11,084 nt of DNA from Clostridiaceae bacterium (GTDB lineage: Bacteria; Bacillota; Clostridia; Saccharofermentanales; DTU023). How positions within the stretch are numbered: the stretch's first letter is position 1; each line of letters opens with the position of its first letter. Where the stretch lies: assembly GCA_012511735.1 (NCBI GenBank), contig JAAZFK010000251.1, positions 1-11,084 of the forward strand. Direction: 5' to 3'. The position numbers were made by a program, and so were the translations under genes. This document shows positions 6,337 through 11,084 of this stretch, in pieces. The notes under the pieces are model-generated. The model was not told where the DNA came from. It saw nothing but the letters and a program-made list of their open reading frames with translations, and made no database searches.

Positions 6337-6876
6337 ATGTCTAGAATAGGCAAAAAGCCGATCAACATCCCGAAAGACATCAAAGTCGAAATCGACAGTG
6401 ATGAGGTTCGGGTGAGCCGGGACGGGCAGACCCTGTCCGAGCGTATTCATCCCGGCATTCTCGTCAAGGTGGAGGACAACCAAATCCTTGTCGACCGTGA
6501 AAATGATCAGCGCGAGACACGGGCGCTGCATGGCTTGACCCGGTCACTCGTCAACAATATGGTGATTGGGCTGAGCGAAGGTTTTACCAAAAATCTCGAA
6601 ATCCAAGGTGTTGGTTACCGGGCGAATAAGAACGGCAACCAGCTCATTATGGATCTGGGTTATTCACACCAGGTCATTTTCGAAGAACCGGAAGGCATCA
6701 CCTTTGAGCTGGCTTCCCCCACGCGGATCGCGGTCAAGGGAGCCGACAAACAGCTGGTCGGTGAGATGGCCGCCAAGATCAGAGCCTCGCGTCTGCCTGA
6801 CCCCTATAAGGGTAAGGGTGTCCGTTACGCCGGTGAGGTCTTGCGTCTCAAGGCCGGCAAATCCGGTGTCAAGTAA
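6337..6876 (+). CDS. rplF: 50S ribosomal protein L6
   Basis: L6 lies near the sarcin-ricin loop and the factor-binding site. Its 179 residues form two repeated domains, about 1-82 and 83-179. It begins MSRIGKKPINIPKDIKVEI; the second domain has LEIQGVGYRANKNGNQLIMDLGYSH (88-112) and the signature LPDPYKGKGVRYAGEV (151-166). Two usually conserved points differ: the first-domain loop commonly written GPKG reads SRDGQTLS, and the C-terminal RRK-type motif after the signature reads LRLKAGKSG. AGGAGG (6326-6331) is five bases before ATG 6337. The rplR ribosome binding site overlaps the stop codon. Confidence 0.98.
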   Translation: MSRIGKKPINIPKDIKVEIDSDEVRVSRDGQTLSERIHPGILVKVEDNQILVDRENDQRETRALHGLTRSLVNNMVIGLSEGFTKNLEIQGVGYRANKNGNQLIMDLGYSHQVIFEEPEGITFELASPTRIAVKGADKQLVGEMAAKIRASRLPDPYKGKGVRYAGEVLRLKAGKSGVK

Positions 6877-6888
6877 GGAGCGCTAAGG

Positions 6889-7257
6889 ATGATTAAAAAA
6901 GAACCACGCAATAAAGTCCGACTCCGCCGTCATGAACGCGTGAGAAAGCATGTGACTGGTACTGCGGACCGTCCCCGACTTGGCGTCTTTCGAAGCGCCG
7001 GCCATATCTATGCGCAGATTATTGATGACAGCTCACACCATACCCTGGTCGCCGCTTCTTCACTCGACGCGGATGTAAAGAGCGCGCACCCGATGGGGGG
7101 CAATGTCGAAGCCGCCAAAGCTGTCGGAAAGCTTGTCGCGGAGAGAGCCCTTGAAAAGGGAATCAAGTCGGTGGTTTTTGACCGCGGCGGTTACCTTTAC
7201 CACGGGCGTGTAGCTGCCTTGGCAGATGCGGCGCGTGAAGCCGGACTTGAATTTTGA
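6889..7257 (+). CDS. rplR: 50S ribosomal protein L18
   Basis: L18 binds 5S rRNA together with L5 and docks it into the large subunit. The 122 residues are the standard length. The basic N-terminus (KVRLRRHERVRKHVTGTADRPRLGVFRS, about 9-36) is followed by the core HIYAQIIDD (38-46), TLVAASSLD, NVEAAKAVGKLVAERALEKGIKSVVFDRGG (about 71-100) and the end YHGRVAALADAAREAGLEF. AAGGAG at 6875-6880 overlaps the rplF stop and sits eight bases before ATG 6889. The stop codon TGA at 7255-7257 lies inside the ribosome binding site of rpsE. Confidence 0.98.
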   Translation: MIKKEPRNKVRLRRHERVRKHVTGTADRPRLGVFRSAGHIYAQIIDDSSHHTLVAASSLDADVKSAHPMGGNVEAAKAVGKLVAERALEKGIKSVVFDRGGYLYHGRVAALADAAREAGLEF

Positions 7258-7268
7258 GGAGTAGCAGC

Positions 7269-7790
7269 ATGAGAAGAGAACGTGATCGCGACAGAAGAGA
7301 TAGCAGAGAGCGCGAAAATGAATTCCAGGAGCGGGTCATCCATATCGGCCGTGTTGCCAAGACGGTCAAAGGCGGGAGAAATTTCCGCTTCACAGCCCTG
7401 GTCGTCGTAGGCGACGGCGAGGGGCGTGTTGGCAAGGGACTCGGTAAGTCGAGTGAAATCCCGGAGGCCATCCGCAAGGGAATTGAAGACGCGAAAAAGA
7501 ACTTGATTAAAGTCGCGACCTATAAAGATACCATCCCCTACGAAGTGACCGGCCGGTTTGGCGCCGCCCGTGTCATGTTGAAACCGGCTGCCGCCGGTAC
7601 CGGTGTTATCGCGGGGGGCGCTGTCCGCGCTGTCTGTGAGCTTGCCGGCATCAAGGACATCCGGACCAAATCGCTTGGAAGCGCGAACCCCAACAACGTG
7701 GTCAACGCGGCGATAGAGGGGTTGAAGTCTCTGCGCACACTCGAACAGGTCGCCGAAATCCGCGGCAAGAGTCCGCAGGAGATTCTGTAA
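7269..7790 (+). CDS. rpsE: 30S ribosomal protein S5
   Basis: S5 shapes the mRNA entry channel with S3 and S4 and affects decoding accuracy. The protein has 173 residues. The double-stranded-RNA-binding-like domain is at about 21-88, with the signature GGRNFRFTALVVVGDGEGRVGKGLGKSSEI (35-64); the C-terminal domain has the block PAAAGTGVIAGGAVRAVCELAGI (106-128) and SLGSANPNNVVNA (135-147). The loop VKGG (33-36), where spectinomycin-resistance changes occur in other bacteria, is of ordinary type. The first 20 residues are an Arg/Asp/Glu-rich stretch (MRRERDRDRRDSRERENEF). ATG 7269 is chosen over a TTG at 7254, because GAGGAG (7256-7261) stands seven bases upstream and the TTG overlaps that site. 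Confidence 0.98.
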   Translation: MRRERDRDRRDSRERENEFQERVIHIGRVAKTVKGGRNFRFTALVVVGDGEGRVGKGLGKSSEIPEAIRKGIEDAKKNLIKVATYKDTIPYEVTGRFGAARVMLKPAAAGTGVIAGGAVRAVCELAGIKDIRTKSLGSANPNNVVNAAIEGLKSLRTLEQVAEIRGKSPQEIL

Positions 7791-7800
7791 GGAGGGTGCC

Positions 7801-8004
7801 ATGAACCAATTGAAAATCACTCTGCTCCGCAGTGCCAACAAAGCCAAGGCAGATCAGAAAGCGACGGTGCGGGCGCTCGGCCTGAGGAAGATCGGTCATT
7901 CCGTGATTCATCAGGAGAATGACGCCATCCTGGGGATGATCCGCAAGGTTCGCCACCTGGTCGTCGCGGAACCTTATGAAGGAGGGGACGATGAAGCTGA
8001 ATGA
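7801..8004 (+). CDS. rpmD: 50S ribosomal protein L30
   Basis: L30 is a small large-subunit protein contacting 23S and 5S rRNA regions. The sequence MNQLKITLLRSANK, then the signature DQKATVRALGLRKIGHSVIHQENDAILGMIRKVRHLVVAE (18-57), identifies it. It has 67 residues against about 59-60 usually; the extra end is acidic (EGGDDEAE). AAGGAGGG (7789-7796) overlaps the rpsE stop and lies four bases before ATG 7801. The end overlaps rplO by 14 bases, and the acidic tail is encoded by the rplO ribosome binding site and first codons. Confidence 0.97.
   Translation: MNQLKITLLRSANKAKADQKATVRALGLRKIGHSVIHQENDAILGMIRKVRHLVVAEPYEGGDDEAE
7979..7987 (+). promoter_or_regulatory. rplO ribosome binding site inside rpmD
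   Basis: AAGGAGGGG precedes the rplO ATG at 7991, with five bases between the GGAGG core and the start. It is coding sequence for the acidic tail of L30. It fixes the L15 start at 7991 rather than at the in-frame ATG 7976. Confidence 0.85.
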
Positions 8005-8440
8005 ACTTAAACCGGTTACCGGATCTACCCGCAAATCGTCGCGCGTGGGACGCGGTCGCAGTTCGGGCGGCGGCAAAACTTCAGGCCGTGGCCATAAAGG
8101 CCAGAAGGCCCGTTCCGGCGGCGGTGTTCGTCCACAGTTCGAGGGCGGTCAGATGCCGCTCTACCGCAGACTTCCCAAGCGGGGATTCAACAATAAGCGG
8201 TTCGCAAAACACTACATTACCGTCAACGTCAGCGATCTGATGCGGATGGAAGAAGGCAGCCTGGTGACGGCGGAGACGCTGGCTGAACAGGGTGTCATTA
8301 CGCTTCCCAAAGTCAATGACGGGCTGAAAGTCCTTGGGGACGGTGAACTGACCAAGAAACTCGACGTAAAAGCCGACGCTTTTACTGCCACGGCCAAAGA
8401 GAAGATTGAGGCGGCCGGGGGAACCTGTGAGGTAATCTGA
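7991..8440 (+). CDS. rplO: 50S ribosomal protein L15
   Basis: L15 is a late-assembly large-subunit protein with a long basic N-terminal extension that threads through rRNA. The 149 residues have the expected start MKLNELKPVTGSTRKSSRVG, the Gly/Arg/Lys-rich segment GRGRSSGGGKTSGRGHKGQK (20-39), then PQFEGGQMPLYRRLPKRGF (48-66) and a C-terminal globular part ending AKEKIEAAGGTCEVI. ATG 7991 is chosen, as its N-terminus matches the family and AAGGAGGGG (7979-7987) precedes it; an in-frame ATG at 7976 lies before that site and would add MKEGT encoded by it. It overlaps rpmD by 14 bases and is followed one base later by secY. Confidence 0.98.
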   Translation: MKLNELKPVTGSTRKSSRVGRGRSSGGGKTSGRGHKGQKARSGGGVRPQFEGGQMPLYRRLPKRGFNNKRFAKHYITVNVSDLMRMEEGSLVTAETLAEQGVITLPKVNDGLKVLGDGELTKKLDVKADAFTATAKEKIEAAGGTCEVI

Positions 8441-8441
8441 C

Positions 8442-9734
8442 ATGGGCAGTATGTTTCAGACCTTGGCCAACGCCTGGAAGATTCCGGATCTGAAGAAAAA
8501 GATTCTCTTCACGCTTTTCGCGATCCTGGTCTTCCGTCTTGGAACGGCAGTGCCGACTCCCATGATTGACAGTGTCGCTTTCGCCGCGCTGATTGAACGC
8601 TTCGGCCAGCTTGGCCAGTTCCTGGATATTATCTCAGGAGGCGCGTTCAAGTCGGTGTCGGTCCTGGCTTTGGGGATTTCACCCTACATCAACGCGTCGA
8701 TCATCATGCAGCTTCTGACCTTCGCCATTCCCGCCCTGGAGCGCTTGCAAAAGGAAGGTGAAGAAGGCCAAAAGAAGATCCAAAAGATCACGCGGATGGT
8801 CACACTTGCGCTTTCCTTCGTCATGGCCACGTCCTACGCGCTTCTGACGCGGGGGGCGACCACTCCTGGAGTTCCCGAATGGTTGAGCCTGGTTGTGGTG
8901 ATCTTCAGTTTTGCCGCTGGTGCCTCCTTCATTATGTGGCTGGGCGAGCAGATTGACGTCAAGGGCGTTGGAAATGGCATTTCATTGATTATCTTCATCG
9001 GAATCGCCAGCAGGCTGCCCGATTACGCCCGGCAGCTTTTCGTCTACTTCCAGGCTTTGACCGTAACCAGGAATATTTTCCTGGCTCTGGGTCTGGTCCT
9101 GGCGACCGCCTTGGTCTTTGTAGGGATTATCGCCCTGGTTGTCTTTATCCAGAGCGCCGAGCGGCGGATTCCCGTCCAATACACCAAGCGCGTGGTCGGC
9201 CGCAAAATCTATGGCGGTCAGAGCACTTATCTGCCGATCAAGGTGAACCAGTCCGGCGTGCTGCCGGTTATCTTCGCCATGTCAGTGCTGATGGTGCCCT
9301 CCACCATTGCTTCCTTCACAGGGAGTACGGGCAAGTTTGCCACCTGGCTAATGAACTTTAATACCAACCCGCTTTATTACCTTGTTTATTCCATCCTGAT
9401 CATCGCGTTTACATTCTTCTACTCTATGATCAGCTATAACCCGGTCGACATCGCGGGTAACCTTCAGAAAAACGGTGGCTACATCCTGGGGATCCGGCCG
9501 GGCAGACCGACAGCGGAATTTGTCGGCAAGACGGCCCGCCGTCTTAACTGGTTTGAGTCGGTATTCCTGGTTGTCCTGGTTCTCATGCCCTCTTTGCTGG
9601 GCGCACTGACCGGTGCACACGGAATCTGGTTCGGAGGAACTGCGGTCCTGATCCTGGTCGGCGTGGCCATGGATATCGTGACCCAGCTTGAAGCTCAGAT
9701 GCTGATGCGTCACTATAAGGGTTTCCTGGATTAA
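8442..9734 (+). CDS. secY: Protein translocase subunit SecY
   Basis: SecY is the membrane pore of the Sec translocase; it works with SecE, SecG and SecA or with translating ribosomes. The 430 residues carry ten likely membrane segments, at about 22-38, 72-97, 118-136, 150-168, 179-193, 211-236, 271-292, 311-329, 372-390 and 396-413. Family landmarks are the plug and TM2 region SGGAFKSVSVLALGISPYIN (65-84), the loop RRIPVQYTKRVVGRK (241-255) and the cytoplasmic loop with GIRPGRPTAEF (350-360), where Arg352 matches E. coli Arg357. The Pro usual in IPGIRPG is Leu here. ATG 8442 has only GAGG (8429-8432) nine bases upstream; ATG 8451 would align with the Bacillus start but has no binding site at a usable distance. 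Its place after rplO is canonical. Confidence 0.98.
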   Translation: MGSMFQTLANAWKIPDLKKKILFTLFAILVFRLGTAVPTPMIDSVAFAALIERFGQLGQFLDIISGGAFKSVSVLALGISPYINASIIMQLLTFAIPALERLQKEGEEGQKKIQKITRMVTLALSFVMATSYALLTRGATTPGVPEWLSLVVVIFSFAAGASFIMWLGEQIDVKGVGNGISLIIFIGIASRLPDYARQLFVYFQALTVTRNIFLALGLVLATALVFVGIIALVVFIQSAERRIPVQYTKRVVGRKIYGGQSTYLPIKVNQSGVLPVIFAMSVLMVPSTIASFTGSTGKFATWLMNFNTNPLYYLVYSILIIAFTFFYSMISYNPVDIAGNLQKNGGYILGIRPGRPTAEFVGKTARRLNWFESVFLVVLVLMPSLLGALTGAHGIWFGGTAVLILVGVAMDIVTQLEAQMLMRHYKGFLD

Positions 9735-9738
9735 GCCG

Positions 9739-10419
9739 ATGTACAAAAGGATTGTTATGCTGGGTGCGCCGGGAAGCGGCAAGGGGACTTGGTCCAAGTT
9801 TCTTTCCGACGCGCTCGGATTGCCTCACATCTCGTCGGGAGATCTGTTTCGCCGGGAACTTGCCAAGGACAGCCCCCTGGGCCACCAGCTTCGTTCCTAC
9901 CTCGACGAGGGCAAACTGGTACCCGACGATCTGACCATCCGTCTTCTGGGACAGGAGATCATTGAGGGTACGGGTCAGCAGGGGTTCATCCTGGATGGAT
10001 TCCCCAGGACCATGGCTCAGGCCGATGCGCTTGACGCTTTGCTCCTTGACTCGGGTCAGGCGATTGACCGGGTGGTCGAGATCCAGGTCTCGGAACAGGT
10101 GATTATCGGACGGGCTTTGTCCCGATTCGTTTGTGAGGGTTGTGGACAGCCATACAACACCACAACCATGAAACCTCAAGTGGAGGGCATCTGTGACCGT
10201 TGTGGCGGCAGGATCGTTCGCCGGAGTGACGATAACGAACAGACACTGAAACAAAGACTTAAAGCCTACCGCGAGAAGACAGCGCCCCTGACGGATTATT
10301 ACCAACGGCAGGGTAAATTGGCAGTCTTCCCCAATGATGGGCCGCCTGACCGGAAGGCGCAGCAGGAGTTGCTTGAGCTTCTCGGCCAAGCGGAACCAGT
10401 CAACGAAGTCGCTGACTGA
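9739..10419 (+). CDS. adk: Adenylate kinase
   Basis: This cytosolic enzyme interconverts ATP plus AMP and two ADP. The 226-residue long form has the P-loop GAPGSGKGT (9-17), the AMP-binding SGDLFRRE (33-40) and LDGFPRT (85-91), and a LID domain at about 125-163 with Cys132, Cys135, Cys152 and Cys155, the zinc type common in Gram-positive bacteria. Arg38, Arg90, Arg125, Arg129, Arg162 and Arg173 occupy the positions of the E. coli active-site arginines 36, 88, 119, 123, 156 and 167. Two departures are seen: GKGTW in place of the usual GKGTQ, and SRF where GRR is common before the first Cys. ATG 9739, four bases after secY, lacks a clear ribosome binding site, so translation may depend on secY. 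ATG 9757 has AAAAGG upstream but would remove most of the first beta strand. Confidence 0.97.
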   Translation: MYKRIVMLGAPGSGKGTWSKFLSDALGLPHISSGDLFRRELAKDSPLGHQLRSYLDEGKLVPDDLTIRLLGQEIIEGTGQQGFILDGFPRTMAQADALDALLLDSGQAIDRVVEIQVSEQVIIGRALSRFVCEGCGQPYNTTTMKPQVEGICDRCGGRIVRRSDDNEQTLKQRLKAYREKTAPLTDYYQRQGKLAVFPNDGPPDRKAQQELLELLGQAEPVNEVAD

Positions 10420-10451
10420 TTGGAACTTGAAATATAAATTGTGAGAGGAAC

Positions 10452-11084
10452 GTGATTAAACTCAAATCAAAAGAAGCGATCGATCGAATGCGCCGGTCAG
10501 GTGCGGTGGTCGCCGCTGTCTTTGAAGCGGTACGCCCGTTGATGAGAGCAGGCATCACGACTGAGGAGATTGACCGGACGGCTCACCAGGTGATCCTGGA
10601 AGCCGGCGCCATCCCCTCCTTCCTGGGCTACGACGGGCAGGGGCCAACCCCCTTCCCTGCGTCAACCTGTATCTCAATTGACGATGAGGTGGTTCACGGC
10701 TTCCCCGATCCGGGAAGGGTGCTGGCGGACGGCATGATTGTATCGGTCGACGTGGGCGCCTACCTGGACGGTTATCATGGAGATGCGGCGCGAACCTACC
10801 TGGTCGGCGAGGTGCCCGACAGGGTTCGTGAACTGGTTCGGGTGACGGAAGAGGCCTTTTGGAAAGGGTTTGAGCAGGCAGTGCCGGGCAAGCGGCTGGG
10901 TGATATCTCAGCAGCGGTCCAGGCTCACTGTGAGCGCCACGGTTTCGGTGTCATCCGGGACCTGACAGGTCACGGCATCGGAAGGGAGCTCCATGAAGCG
11001 CCCAACCTGCCCAACTATGGGCTGGCCGGCCGGGGGATCCGCCTGGCTGCCGGAATGACTCTGGCGCTGGAGCCCATGGTAACC
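10452..11084 (+). CDS. map: Methionine aminopeptidase type I (partial, runs off right edge)
   Basis: This enzyme removes the initiator methionine from new proteins. The frame from GTG 10452 stays open for 211 codons to the window end, so perhaps 40 residues are missing. Metal ligands Asp100 (SVDVGAYLDG), Asp111 (HGDAARTY), His174 (LTGHGIGRELHE) and Glu207 (LALEPM) match E. coli Asp97, Asp108, His171 and Glu204; the last Glu ligand lies outside. His82 in VVHGFP matches His79. There is no N-terminal zinc-finger extension. The segment GYDGQGPTPFPASTC (59-73) is about five residues longer than in E. coli, close to the methionine pocket. GTG is the only start supported: an in-frame stop is at 10428-10430, and GAGG (10445-10448) precedes it at a short three-base spacer. 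Thirty-two bases separate it from adk. Confidence 0.97.
   Translation, partial: MIKLKSKEAIDRMRRSGAVVAAVFEAVRPLMRAGITTEEIDRTAHQVILEAGAIPSFLGYDGQGPTPFPASTCISIDDEVVHGFPDPGRVLADGMIVSVDVGAYLDGYHGDAARTYLVGEVPDRVRELVRVTEEAFWKGFEQAVPGKRLGDISAAVQAHCERHGFGVIRDLTGHGIGRELHEAPNLPNYGLAGRGIRLAAGMTLALEPMVT

Noticed and set aside
10420..10451. Possible internal promoter before map (AT-rich run with TATAAA at 10433-10438)
   Set aside because: No -35 element at a suitable distance; the match is a single short AT-rich hexamer in a 32-base gap.
1..11084. Mobile elements, CRISPR arrays, tRNA genes or a hidden accessory system
   Set aside because: The window is filled by conserved, collinear genes in canonical order; no direct repeat array, transposase, integrase or RNA gene was seen on either strand.

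Overview
The window is an ordinary, complete-looking stretch of the bacterial S10-spc ribosomal protein locus, all on the + strand. In order it encodes L4, L23, L2, S19, L22, S3, L16, L29 and S17 (the end of the S10 group), then L14, L24, L5, S14, S8, L6, L18, S5, L30, L15 and SecY (the spc group), then adenylate kinase and a methionine aminopeptidase cut by the right edge. Every gene is recognisable at protein level. The order rplD-rplW-rplB-rpsS-rplV-rpsC-rplP-rpmC-rpsQ-rplN-rplX-rplE-rpsN-rpsH-rplF-rplR-rpsE-rpmD-rplO-secY-adk-map is the arrangement known from Bacillus and Clostridium.

The organism is probably a Gram-positive-type bacterium of the Bacillota, most likely a moderately GC-rich member of the Clostridia. 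Evidence: secY-adk-map follow rplO directly; S14 is the short zinc-binding type (61 residues, four cysteines); adenylate kinase has a four-cysteine zinc LID; L24 has a four-cysteine C-terminal ribbon; and nearly every gene has a strong AGGAGG-type Shine-Dalgarno site. I cannot name a genus.

Genes are packed with gaps of about 0 to 60 bases or short overlaps. The S10 and spc parts run together without a visible terminator or promoter (24 bases separate rpsQ and rplN), so the whole window reads as one transcription unit whose promoter lies upstream. Two junctions (rplD/rplW, rplX/rplE) are ATGA overlaps. Two others (rpsC/rplP, rpmD/rplO) are 14-base overlaps in which the Shine-Dalgarno site of the downstream gene is coding sequence of the upstream one. 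The ribosomal proteins build both subunits, SecY is the membrane channel for protein export, adenylate kinase balances adenine nucleotides, and methionine aminopeptidase trims new proteins at the ribosome.

I found no undescribed system. Points worth a second look are lineage-type changes within conserved proteins: a long acidic C-terminal tail on L16, a charged N-terminal extension with altered core motifs in L22, extra C-terminal residues on L23 and L30, an Arg/Asp/Glu-rich N-terminus on S5, motif changes in L6, SecY and adenylate kinase, and a short insertion near the substrate pocket of methionine aminopeptidase.
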